A stretch of DNA of 64,000 nucleotides from Porphyra umbilicalis. Its lineage: Eukaryota; Rhodophyta; Bangiophyceae; Bangiales; Bangiaceae. The position numbers and the translations under genes are program-made. The DNA is taken from positions 62,001 through 126,000 of the forward strand of contig KV918973.1 in the NCBI GenBank assembly GCA_002049455.2, in the 5' to 3' direction. The notes below the pieces were generated by a model. That model searched no databases, was not told where the DNA came from, and saw nothing but the letters and a program-made list of their open reading frames with translations. Position 1 is the stretch's first letter; each line of letters starts with the position of its first letter. Below are positions 22,910-33,039 of the stretch, piece by piece.

Positions 22910-23083
22910 TCGATTTTTGCTGTCTTCCCAATTTTGGCCGATGTTGCCAAAGTCAAGAAGGGGTCTAAGTCAACTGCATATTGGTCAATCGACTTTATCC
23001 GGCTGGATGGATGGCTGAGACGCTGTTATCACCCCTCTTGACATCGACGGGATCGGCCAAAATTGGGAAGACAGCAAATAGAC
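22910..23083. mobile_element. Short inverted-repeat (hairpin) element
   Basis: Two perfect 24-bp arms beginning GCTGTCTTCCCAATTTTGGC (22919-22942) and its reverse complement (23052-23075) enclose ~110 bp. Similarity continues imperfectly outward (GGTCGATTT versus GGTCTATTT read on opposite strands). It looks like a tiny MITE or solo foldback. No clear target duplication was found. Confidence 0.6.
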
Positions 23084-24640
23084 CGCGCTTTTGTTGGCAT
23101 GGCAGGGCAACCGACGATATTGGTGTACTTGACCGTGCGTACATGATAGACTTCAGTGGACACTGTGAGCGAGACCTCGCGCACCCAATTTGGTCGTTGG
23201 CGGCCCGCCCGCAGGCGGCCTCCGACTGCCCGGTTCCGTCGCGGAATGAAGGTCTATTTTTGTAGGCGAGACGTCGGCCCTCTCCCCTGCACATATTTGT
23301 CCCGCTCCTGTGTCCGTGGCAGGGAGGGCCGCCTGTGGACGTGCTCCCCCGGCCCGACGCTTGTCGAGGCGCAGCCGGGAACCCCACTGATCTTCCTCCC
23401 TCACGATGTGTCCCGTGTCCGCCCATCTGGTTGTGTGGTTGACGTCGAAAAGAACCATGCCAACATCCGTACTGTGCCGCGGTATTTTGTGTGCTTACTC
23501 CCACCCACCCTCCTCCCCCCTCCCTCACGTCAGTTTCGGGCCCACCTACGCATGCAAGCAGGATGAGAGTACGATGCGAGTGGGGTGTCCCAGCCACAGA
23601 CCGTTTGTCGACACAAAGTGGTTCGTGTTTGCTGGGTGGATTCTGGGTATCAAAAACTGCGGGCCCCATCTTTGCTGTATTCAACATCGTTATAGTCGAC
23701 GTTGTTCGCCGAAGTCGGAAGCGATTTCCAATCCCAAGAACTGTCTGATGCAGCCAGAGAATCGTCTCAATGAGACTCATGAGACTTGGGCATACCAAGC
23801 GCAGACACTCCTGTGGGCTTCCTACAAAAACCCTGAAATGACATCTGCAGATGTCGTATGCACCCAGCTGGGTGCATACTTCCTCGCGAAATTCCAGGCA
23901 CGTGCGTGCAATACCCTGGCGCTCAGCGACGTATCGACAGCGGCCGGCTCCATGGCCGCGAGCACGCACGGGGGCACGGACAGCTACGTTGCCGTGGTGG
24001 GGGGGGCGTGGAGCGGGAAAAGGGGTGCCGCCGCCGCTACCGCAGCGGCGGCGGCCCACCGCCGTGGTCCAACGCCCACGGGCGGGGTCGTCACCCCGCC
24101 GCGCAGCGCGCCTGCGCGCGGCGGGCGGGGCGGCTGACACGGCGCACAGGCGGGCGCGTGGGATCGACCGCCGCGCGCTGGGCGCCTCAACCGCACCGGC
24201 AGATGGCGTCAGCAACCGCCAACGCGCCGCCGTAACAGAACCCGGCGCGCAGGCACGATCACCCGCGGGTCATCGTGGGCGCTTCGAACCCCGGAAGACG
24301 CTACGCGCGGTCGCCGCGCGCAACTCGGGGCGGCGGGGCCCCGCTGCCCCCCCCCCGGGGGGGGGCAGGGGGGCAGGGGCCGTCCGGGTGCAGTGACCCC
24401 TGTGGCAGGACAGTCCTTCTCAGCCACGTAACTCTATTCGCTGTTCGCGTCATCGCGACACTTCCAACGCTGACACGCCCTCAGATCACTGAAGACACGA
24501 ATGCAGACTGCCACCTCTCAAATGAAGAGCAAGTCTCTAGTTCTAAGTAATGTGTTCATCACTACACTTTGAGAGCACCCTGTCCTACAGGCCAGGAAAT
24601 GGCCGTGCTGCAGTTTGTCACACCTGTCGATTATTCGTCC
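23084..24640. other. Gene-poor stretch
   Basis: No gene is supported. A plus-strand frame (23156-23566) has a mildly protein-like segment (GCVVDVEKNHANIRTVPRYF) but no domain. The block contains the abutting palindromes at 23840-23879 and a C/G homopolymer zone near 24,345-24,375. Confidence 0.35.
23840..23879. repeat. Two abutting perfect palindromes (16 and 24 bp)
   Basis: GACATCTGCAGATGTC (23840-23855) is a perfect 16-bp palindrome and is followed at once by a perfect 24-bp palindrome (23856-23879) centred on CAGCTG with arms GTATGCACCC/GGGTGCATAC. They have no spacer or loop. Confidence 0.85.
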
Positions 24641-24695
24641 GACGAAGTTATTGCAACACACACGTCCATGTCGTGTGTGTTGTAATGTTTTCGTC
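24641..24695. repeat. Imperfect 24-bp inverted repeat with 7-bp loop
   Basis: The arm at 24641-24664 (GACGAAGTTATTGCAACACA...) and the arm at 24672-24695 pair at about 20 of 24 positions. The sequence is AT-richer than its surroundings. It could be the fused ends of a deleted transposon or a transcribed hairpin. Confidence 0.6.
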
Positions 24696-26846
24696 CCAAC
24701 TAATTTATTTTCGGTATATGCTGAGCGAACTTCTACCCTATCCGTTGTTCCTCGTCTCTGTCGCAACGGCATGCCTTGCGCCACCCCGTGCAACACCCGG
24801 ATATGCACTACTGCGTGGCCACCACAGGCCTATCGGCCGGCGGTGACGGTGATGGCGGTGGTGGTGGTTGCAGCGACGGCGGTGCCGGCTCGTCGGTGGA
24901 TCCGTGCCTGCGCACTGCCGCCGCCCGTTGGCCCCCCGCCAGTAGGTGGCGTCCGCCCCGGGACCGACACTGGGGCCTCCCTTGGGATGGTGCAGGGGGC
25001 GGCACCGACCCGAATCTTGGCGCACCTGCGCCCCGGTTGCGCGCGCCCGTACCGACCCCAATGGCGTCCACGCCCCGCCGAGGACACCGCACCCCGCCGC
25101 CTCGTGCGGTGGGGGCGCCTCTGAAACTCTGCATCGAGGGGGGGGGGGGGGGAGGGCGGGAGATGCGCTCGCGCAAGAAATCCCCGCCGAACGCTGCGGT
25201 GAGGCCCCACGCTCGTGCGGTCACGGGCGCCACCGCGCGGGGCGGTGACAGCACCTGACAGCGCCTCGACGGGAGCGAGACGCCCGCTGGGGCGGCGGAT
25301 CACCGGTGGCTGCCGCCACTGCACCGTCGCCGCTGCCGCCCGGCGGGTGGCTGCCCCGCCCCGCGCTGACGGGCGGCGGTGGCCCCGACGGGTTGCCACC
25401 CGCCGCCGGGGTTGTCCGCCATCCCGTCCCCCCCCCCCTCCCGCCAGTGGCGGCGCCACCAGACACGCACCACGGGGCGGGCCGGCTGCGGCGGCCCCCC
25501 GACCGCGGCGCAGCGGCCGCGGCTGTGGCGGCGGCGCGGACCGGGCGTGCCGCGCCGCGGGGCGGTTGACTCGCAGACGCGCGGCACGCAGGGCCGCCGC
25601 CTGCGGGGCCACCACCGCCGGCTGCGGGCGGGACCCGAATCGGCTGGGCCGCCTCTCGAAGGTGATCCGCCGTGGCGCCACCCCCCCCCCCCCCCCCGCC
25701 CGCGCGCCGCTTCCCACCCGTGGGAGTGTCAAGGGCGGGTGTCCGTGCCCCGCCTGGTGCGCGCGCCGCGGGCGCACACGCGGCTGCATCCCAATTCCGA
25801 GTCGACGCGCGCCGGCAACGCGCGGCGGGCCCCACGGGTCGGGCCTTCCCGCACCACCCCCAACTACGTCAGCCGTCGACCCGCCGCCGCCGCCGCCGCC
25901 GCGCCCGCCGCGGGCCCCGCCCGCGCCACCGCCGTCGCTGGCGCGCGCCCGCGCCCGCCAGCGCAACGGTGGGGCGACCGCGCCGCCCCGCGGGCGGCGC
26001 GCCCAATCAGCGTCCGCGCTAACCCCGTCGGCGTCCGCGCGCCCCCCCCCCCCCCCCCCCCCTCCTCCTCGGTGCACCCGCGGCTGCCGCTGCGCGCGTC
26101 GGCCCCAGCCCCGCGCACGATCACGGCCGGGGGCGCCGCCGCCGCGCGCCGCGGGCGGTCCCCGCCACCGCGCGCGCGGCGGGAAGCGCACGCCTGGATG
26201 CCGCCCACACGCGCCATCCAGAGGAGGAAGGGGGGGGGGGGGGAGGGGGAGACGCCTCCCCCCCCCCTCCCACCGCCGCCGGCCGCCGGCACGTCGCCGT
26301 TTCGGCGGTGGCGGCGCTCCGGGACGCGCCGCCGGCGCCGACGCGGCGCGCGCGCACCCACCGCGGTGCGGGGTCGCCCCCCCCCCCCCCCCCCCCCCCC
26401 ACGTCGTACACCCGCGGCGCGGCCGTGTGCAGTGGGCGTGCCGCACGCGGGGCGGGCGGGCGCCGACGGCGGTCGGCGGCGGCGGGGCCGCGGCGGGGCG
26501 CGGGCACGCCCCCTCGGCGGGCCGCCGCGGCGGGGGCCCCCTCAGACGCGGGCGGGGCGGGGCTGCCGCGCGGGCGGGGCGGTGCTGCCGCGCGGGCGGG
26601 GCGGTGTTGCCGCGCGGGCGGGGCGGTGCTGCCGCGGGGCGGGGCGGTGCTGCCGCGCGGGCGGGGGCGGCACCCTCGTGGGCGCCCGCCGCCTCCCCAT
26701 CCGTGGCCACCCGGCCGCGAGTCACCGCCGCCGCGTCGGGGCGTCCACGTACGCGTCGTTGCCGCGCCCGCGGTGCTTGGGTGCCGCCCGCCTCCCCGCG
26801 TCGCCGCCACCTGCCACCCGCCACCCGCCCCGCGACGGCGCCGACA
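24696..26846. other. Extreme GC region with long C and G runs
   Basis: No reliable gene. Composition is extremely GC-rich, with homopolymers up to about 20 C (near 26,041-26,060 and 26,380-26,400) and a local tandem array of GGGCGGGGCGGTGYTGCCGC near 26,560-26,660. Long open frames on both strands arise from the lack of A/T needed for stops. It is upstream of the membrane protein gene starting at 26847 and probably contains its promoter. Confidence 0.45.
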
Positions 26847-29191
26847 ATGACGGCGATGGACGGTGCTGGTGGGGACGGGGGGGCGCCTCGCCCGCGGGGT
26901 GCCACACGGCCAGAGCCCGCCGCCCGCCGCCGCTGCCGTCGCCGCCGCCCGGCGGCGGCGGCGGCGGCAGCGGCGGCGGCGGCGGCCATCGCCGCTGCCG
27001 TTGGGGCGCTGTCGTCGACCGCCGACGCGGCGGCGGGCGTGCCGCGCGTGGTCACCATTGACGCGCCCGTGTCGATCCCCCCCCCCTTATCGTCGGGGGC
27101 CCCCTCCCCCCCACGGCACGCCAATCGAGCGCCACCGACGGGGAGGGTGACCGGCTGGTGTTCTTCCTCCTCCGCCTCATCGACGTGCCGTCGTGTGCGG
27201 AGCAAGGTGCCCTCCTCCGCGTACAAGCGACGGTTGGGGAGTTGCTCTCCCGCGCCGCCCGCCGCGTCGGCCTCGAGTGCCACTCCTCCCTGGCGGGCGG
27301 CACCGGTGCGGCCGACGGCGACGCGGGGGGCGTTTCGGTGCTCCTGCGCGCCACGCCGGCAGACGCGTCGGCGGCGGGGGCGGACGCGACGCTCCGCGCG
27401 TCGCGGTCGCTGCTCGCCCGCGGGCGGGGCGGGATGCTGCGGGAGCAGCTCGCCACGGACTATACGGTGCTGCAATTGCCGTGGCTCGTCGAGCGCCTCG
27501 TCGGCGTGGCGCCGCTGGTGGATGCGGGGGCGGGGGGGGGGGCGCCGCCGACGCTGAGGGCGCGACCGTCAGTGGTAACTCGGACGGCGGCGACGAGGGT
27601 GGCGGTAGCAGCAGCAGCAGCAGCAACGACGGCGGTGATCGCAGCAGCAGCGACGGCGCCGACAGCGTCAGCGACGTCACTGACAGCAGCAGCGAAGGTG
27701 TCGAAAGCAGCAGCGACGGCGCCACTGGCACCAGCGACGATGCCGCTGACACCAGCGACGGCGCCGACAACAACAGCGACGGCGCCGACAGCAGCAGCGA
27801 CGGCGCCGACAGCAACAGCGACGGCGCCGACAATAGCGGGGATGGCGAAGCGGCGGGCGCGTCCACCTCGATCGAGGGCACCGCCGTCTCGGACGATGGG
27901 GGCCTCTCGGCCGGCGCCATCACTGGCGTCGTCATTGCCGCCCTCATTGGCATTGTCGCCGCGATCGCCGTTGTTGCCGCCGTCATTTGGTCGCGGCGGC
28001 ACCACCACCTCGACGACGGCTCGACGCGGTCGGCCGAGGAGCGGGGTGCGATCGACGGCGGCGGCGGCGGGGAGTTGCCGCCGCCGACGCCGCCGCCGCG
28101 GGCGGCGCGGAGCAAGCGCGTCTCGTCGTCCCTCTCGGGCGTGACGCGCGACGGCTCGCGCCTCGGCCGCCGGGATGGGAGCAAGGACGGGGGCCCCCGC
28201 TCCGTGGCGGGGGGCACCCGCAAGCCCCGCGTGTCGGGGAGCGAGCGGGAGCGCCGCGGCGTGGAGGGCACGAGCAGCGGCCACCTGAGCTTGTGGGCGG
28301 CGTCGGGCGCGAGCGCCGCCGCCATGGCGCGGGAGGGGGTGCCGGCGAGCAGCTCCTCCCTCCGCCGGTGGGGGACGGGGGGGACCAAGAGCCCGCGCTC
28401 CTCAGGCTCCATCCGCCAGAGCAGTGGGGACAAGGGCGGCGGGGACATTGGCGGCGGCGGCGACAAGGGCGGCGCGGACAAGGGCGGCGCGGACAAGGGC
28501 GCCGCGGAAAAGGGCGGCGGCGACGCGGGCGTCGGACAAAAGGGCGCCGCCCCCGCCGTCGGCAGCGGCGGTGGCAGTGGTAGCGGCGGCGGCGGCGGCG
28601 GTGGGGGCGACGGCGGCGGCGGGGGGGCCAAGGGCGGCTCGGGCTCCCTCGCCGAGCGCCTCCGCGTGCACTCGGTCGACGGGGAGGCGTTTGCAACCGT
28701 GTCGCGCGAGTCGTCCTTTGCGGCCGACCCGTCCTCCTCCTCCCACCTGTCGTGGGCGGGGGAGCCGCCGTCGGGGGGCGCCCGCTCCGCCGGCGGCGGC
28801 GGGGGCGCGTCGGGCCCCCCCTCGTTGGGGGGCTCGGGGGGCGTCGCCGCCGCCCTCATGCGCGTCGACAGCGCCGGGGGGGAGGCGCTCGCCGTCGCGT
28901 CGCGCGAGTCGTCCTTTCGCGGCTCGGGGGCGCTCCCGTTTGCCCGCCGCCGCAGCGTGCCGACGGGGCGTGAGGGGGGGGGGGCAGACGCCGGTCCGTC
29001 GTCGCCCCCGCCCCCGCCGCCGCCGCCGCCGCCGGCCCCAGGCGGCGGTGGCGCGGGCAGCGTCCCCGCCGCCGCCGTGACGGGCGCGGCGGCGGCGGCG
29101 GCGGGCACCGCGACCGCCGCCGCCGCCGCGCGCGCCGCGGCGGGGCGGTCCGCGGCGGGCTTGCCGCCGACGCCCCCGTCGTCTGCGTCGG

Positions 29192-29227
<36 letters not shown>

Positions 29228-29559
29228 GGGCGGCCGCCGGCGGCGGCGCCACCGCTGCCGCTGCCGCCGCGGCCGCCGCCGCTGCCGCCGCGGCTGCCGT
29301 CGCCGCCGCCGCCGCCGCGCGCGACGGGAGTGACCAGTGGAGTTCGGGCGTCGGTGGGGGGCGGGGCGGCGACTCGCCCGCCGCCCCCGTGCCGCTGGTG
29401 GAGGACGAGGCGCTCGCGACGGACGTGGGGATTGTGCGGAGTACGTCCTTTTTTGCGGCGCAGGCGCGGCGGAGTTCGACAACCTCCTCGGCGCCGTCGG
29501 TGACGCGCGGGTCCTTCCCGTCGCCGCTGGGGGAGTACACCGGCTGCGCCCTCGAGTGA
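26847..29559 (+). CDS. Single-pass membrane protein, secreted N-terminal region, Ser/Gly-rich cytoplasmic tail
   Basis: Reading from ATG 26847 gives a basic patch and an Ala-rich hydrophobic core (AAAAAAAIAAAVGALSSTADA), a likely signal peptide. The frame changes in ten Cs at 27077-27086 and continues with DGEGDRLVFFLLRLIDVPSC, a small globular ectodomain (TVGELLSRAARRVGLECHSS). It changes again in eleven Gs at 27532-27542 and continues as a Ser/Asp/Gly linker with repeated SDGAD units, a clear membrane helix (AITGVVIAALIGIVAAIAVV, around 27915-27990) followed by RRHHH, and a long Ser/Gly/Pro/Ala tail with two related motifs (RVHSVDGEAFATVSRESSF, RVDSAGGEALAVASRESSF). No known domain is recognised. 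It is convergent with the acyl-CoA oxidase gene. The frame changes may be sequence errors; without them the protein is about 900 aa. Confidence 0.6.
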
Positions 29560-29589
29560 GGGGGGGGGGGGGGGGAGTGCACCGCGAGG

Positions 29590-29825
29590 GCGCAGGGGGG
29601 GGGGGTGCGACCGTGCCCAGGGTCGGGGGGTGCGACCGTGCCGAGGGGGCGGCGACGCTGCCGGTCGGCCGCCTCTGGCGCGTCGGTCGGCCGGCCGGGG
29701 GGGTGCGACCGTGCCGAGGGTCGGGGGGTGCGACCGTGCCGAGGGTCGGGGGGTGCGACCGTGCCGAGGGGGCGGCGACGCTGCCGGTCGGCCGCCTCTG
29801 GCGCGTCGGTCGGCCGGGCGCGGCG
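29590..29825. repeat. Compound GC-rich tandem repeat
   Basis: About five copies of GGGTGCGACCGTGCCSAGGG are interleaved with two near-identical ~46-bp blocks beginning GGCGGCGACGCTGCCGGTCG (29649-29694 and 29771-29816, 122 bp apart). It sits just past the stop of the membrane protein gene. Confidence 0.75.
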
Positions 29826-29888
29826 GGGGACAGCAGTAACGGCTACCATGACTGAGACGATGCAGGTTTTTTTTTTTAAATCTAATTC

Positions 29889-29936
29889 GAGACGGACAAG
29901 CAATCGGGTCTTTGTGCCCGATTGCTTGTCCGTCTC
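29889..29936. other. Perfect 20-bp hairpin between convergent genes
   Basis: GAGACGGACAAGCAATCGGG (29889-29908) and its exact reverse complement (29917-29936) flank an 8-base loop (TCTTTGTG). It lies between the 3' ends of two convergent genes and follows a T9 run. A role in 3'-end formation, or a small foldback element, are the likely explanations. Confidence 0.8.
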
Positions 29937-30047
29937 CTTCCCGTGTTTGCATACACGCACGTACCCACTCGACGTGCAATGGTGTGGTCTGCTCCACGCT
30001 GGCGCGAACAGCAGCCACCCAACATCACTCCCCACGCCGCCGCCGCC

Positions 30048-32418
30048 TCACAGCCGCGCACGGGAGTTGTGGGCGACGACGTCAAACGCAATCGGCGCGA
30101 GCAAAAAGTCGGGGATGGTCATGACGTCGGCCAGCTCCGCCGCCCGCGGCCGCAGGGCCGTACACAGACCGTCCATGGCGCCGTGGACGGCGGCCGCATC
30201 TGCCGACGAGAGCGCGCCGGTGCACAGCAGTACCGCATTGTCGTCGAGGACGGCGAGCGCGTGGAGGGTGCCGAGCGTCTCGAGGAGCGGCCGCGTCGAC
30301 GCGGGCGCCGCGGCGACCGACGACGTAAACGAAGCGAGGAGCAGGAGCTGGGTGTGGACGCGGGCCACCGCGTCGGCGGCGACCTGGTGGGCGGTAAAGG
30401 CGTCAAAGGAGGTGGTACCGGGAGTGGCAGACGTGGCGGCGATGGCCGCCGCCAGGCGGGGGAGGAGACTCGCTTCCGCCCGCTGCAGCGTGTGCACCGC
30501 AAAGGCGACGGTGCCGACAGAGGGGGGGGGGGGCGGCGCTCGGTTGAGGTGCGTGAGCGCGCCGCCAAAGCGGCCGCCGGCCTTGACGCCGCGCGCGTAC
30601 GTGGCAAGGCACGCCTTGGCGACCTGCTGAAGGAGGACTGTGGGCAATGGCGAGCCATAGGTAGCACAGAGATCCAGGGAGACGACACGACAAGGCACAC
30701 AAACAGGAGTGAAGAGCAAGGCAGATGTGTCAGACGCGTGACCTGCTGGAAGACACGAAGACGACGCCAGGCGGACAGTGCCCGTGAGCAGCGTCGACTA
30801 AACGGACAACCACAAGCATACCAGTGTTGTCGCCTTCAAACGTGGCACTGATGTCCAGTGCGGCCCTGTGGATGACAACGAAGCCAGATTCAAGGGCAAA
30901 CAAAAGCGCAACCAGCATGGACATGCAGGAAGCGATGAGATGCAGAAAACTCATGAGCGCGCATGTCAGTGACGCGCCACAACAGCAAGTCAGGAACAAG
31001 AGCAAACAAGCAAACAAGCACAGCCAACCCATGAGCCCGAAGGCGCCAAGGCCAGGCGCGGGAGCTCGAGCAAACCCAAAACACCCGCCCCCACCGCCCT
31101 CCCCGCCCCCACGCCCGTACCGTGACACGGCTATCCGGTTCTCGCTCTTGTAGCCCTGCCCGCCACACGCCTCCCGCGCCACCTGCATCGTGTCGAGCGC
31201 GTGCCACGTCATCAGCGCCTTGTAGCCACACGACGCAACGTGGCCGTCCTTGGCGCTGAGGCGCCCCCCCCACCGCGCCTTGAGGTCGTTGAGGCACCCC
31301 TGGTGCACAACCGTCGTGGCGAGCCGCGGCAGCAGCCGCCGACGGTGCATTGGGTAGTCGAGCAGCAGCGTCTCGGGCGCCCCCGGCGCGGCCGCAAACG
31401 CCCGCCGCCGCAACCCGTAGCGCACCGCAATGGCCAACGCGACGCGCGCCTGCCCGACGCCCGACGCCGCAATGCCGATGCGGCCGCCCGACAGGGCGCC
31501 CATCGTCACCCCAAACAGCGCGTCGGGGGAGGGCGCGTCGCACGAGTAGACGCCCGCCGCGTCGACGCGGGCGTAGCGCGCGAGCAGCTGCGCCCGCGGC
31601 ACGGGCACGGCCGTGAACCAAATGCGCCCATTGTCCACGCCATTCAGGCCGACCTTGTACCCACAGTCGGCGAGGAGCACGCCCGGCACGGGCGCCCCAT
31701 CGTCGGCGCGGATGCGCACGACAAACGCGTGGACGCCCCGGCTGTCCCCCTCCCCCGGCAGGTACAGTTGCGCAAAGGCGACCGCCCAGCGGGCGGTGAA
31801 CGCGGCGCCCCCAATCCAATACTTTTGGGCGCCGTCGGACGGCGTGTGGAGCACAAACGCGTCGGCGGCGGCGTCAAAGCGCGCCTCGGTCTCCACGCCC
31901 CGCGCGTTGGAGCCGTGCCCGAGCTCCGTCAGCGCAAAGCAGCCACGCATCGTCAGCGCTTCGACGCCCGGGAGCCACGCCGCCGCTTGCGCGGGCGTGC
32001 CGAGCGCCGCAATGGAGCCGCCAAAGAGGGAAAAGTGGACCGACATGCCGATGCAGAGGCTGTAGTCGAGGAGGGAGGCCGTCTCGTGGACGGCGTCGAG
32101 TTTGCCCCGCCCCGCCACGGGGTCGGCAGAGGTAATGGTGTTGACAAAGACGCCGGCGGCGGCCAGCTCGGACCACCGCGCCGCCGTGCGCTGGCGCTCG
32201 ACTTCCTTGGACTCCCCGGCGACCAGGCGAAAGGTCGGCGACGACGCCATCACGTCGAGCACCGCCGCCCGCGTGGCGTGGTCATGGCCCTCCATGTACC
32301 GCTGGGCGGCCGCCACATCAATGGCAGGGGGGGCGGCCGACGGTACGTCGCCAGATGGCCGCGACGGCGGGGGGTGGGCGACAAGCGGCGCCGGTGGCGC
32401 CCATGTCGTAGAGACCAT
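30048..32418 (-). CDS. ACX: Peroxisomal acyl-CoA oxidase (three exons)
   Basis: Acyl-CoA oxidase oxidises acyl-CoA to trans-2-enoyl-CoA in peroxisomal beta-oxidation, passing electrons to O2. Exons: 32418-31121, 30865-30822 and 30637-30048. Both introns are GT-AG and splicing restores family sequence: SENRIAVSR to AALDISATFEGDNT, then T-VLLQQVAKACLATYARG. Predicted length is 643 aa, near the usual 660-690. Visible motifs: GCFALTELGHGSNARGVETE (FAD/substrate signature), YKVGLNGVDNGRIWF, ACGGQGY and the catalytic-Glu block TFEGDNT. The protein ends ARL, a valid PTS1 (A/S-K/R-L), so peroxisomal location is expected. The N-terminus is Pro/Ala-rich with no obvious PTS2. It is divergent from the amino-acid transporter with a shared ~0.6-kb promoter region. 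It looks closest to the ACX3/ACOX1-3 class; chain-length preference cannot be read from the sequence. Confidence 0.92.
30866..31120 (-). other. Intron 1 of acyl-CoA oxidase, stop-free and a multiple of three
   Basis: The intron is 255 nt, starts GTACGG and ends CCACAG. It has no in-frame stop, so its retention would insert 85 residues, including a strongly hydrophobic stretch (GWLCLFACLLLFLTCCCGAS), just before the catalytic-Glu motif. Intron 2 (30638-30821, 184 nt, GTATGC...CCACAG) is not a multiple of three. Confidence 0.8.
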
Positions 32419-33039
32419 GGCAGCGGAGAAAACGGAAGGAGACGCGCGGAAAACCGAGGGCGGTGGACACCCAACGTCGGCAAAGGTAGTCGAACAGGCG
32501 AGGACAGCCGGTTGTCACGGTAGCGACAAGCACGGCTGGGACGAGCACGACGGCGGCAGGCGCTGCGTGTCGCCCACCTCAACCGCCTGCCAACGCAGAA
32601 GCCTCGGCAGCGCACAAACGCAGCGGCTCGGCGATTCCACGCAACGGCCAAGGAAAAGGGCATGAGCTGCAAGCTGCTGCCACATGTGGAATCTGCCAGC
32701 AATAACATTGTAAGTATTCTAAAAATACGACCACATGACACATTTCTTCTCTTTCTGCATGGAAATTTGTACTAAGTCTCCACACAAGACGTATGGTGTT
32801 GTCGCGAACGCTATCCGCAGTTCCGTACTTCCGTGGTCGACGCCTGGCGGGCCAAACCGGCCTCCGCGGCCGCCAGACCAACACCGCGGTGTCGCCGTCG
32901 TCAGCGGCATGACGTCGCCCCCCACAATGGTCCTTGGCGGCGCGGCACTCTCTGCTCGGGCTGACGGCGCCCCCCCCCCTGTGTTGCAGTGGCGGATCCC
33001 CCCCCCCACTTCCACGCCCCCCCCCCCCCCCTTGCCCAC
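32419..33039. promoter_or_regulatory. Bidirectional promoter region (acyl-CoA oxidase / amino-acid transporter)
   Basis: The two genes start on opposite strands ~620 bp apart, so both promoters must share this interval. Its middle (32,690-32,810) is unusually AT-rich for this locus, with no clear TATA box. At the transporter side, a polypyrimidine tract followed by TTGCAG (to 32988) looks like a 3' splice site, so the transporter may have a short 5' exon here. Confidence 0.5.

Noticed and set aside
24270-24300. TTCGAACCCC-like tRNA T-arm signature
   Set aside because: Neither strand gives a paired T stem, and no acceptor or anticodon stem can be drawn around it.
24830-27475. Very long open frame (881 codons) on the minus strand opposite the 25-27 kb region
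   Set aside because: Its protein is Arg/Pro/Gly/Ala low complexity throughout; stops are simply rare in such GC-rich DNA, and equally long frames exist on the other strand. The real gene is the plus-strand membrane protein from 26847.
27177-30035. 952-codon minus-strand frame opposite the membrane protein gene
   Set aside because: It mirrors the Ser/Gly/Ala codons of the plus-strand gene (Pro/Ala/Ser-rich shadow) and shows no independent domain, whereas the plus strand has a signal peptide, a membrane helix and motif repeats.
31201-32523. 440-codon plus-strand frame over the acyl-CoA oxidase
   Set aside because: Arg/His/Ala-rich antisense artefact; all oxidase signatures and both splice junctions are on the minus strand.
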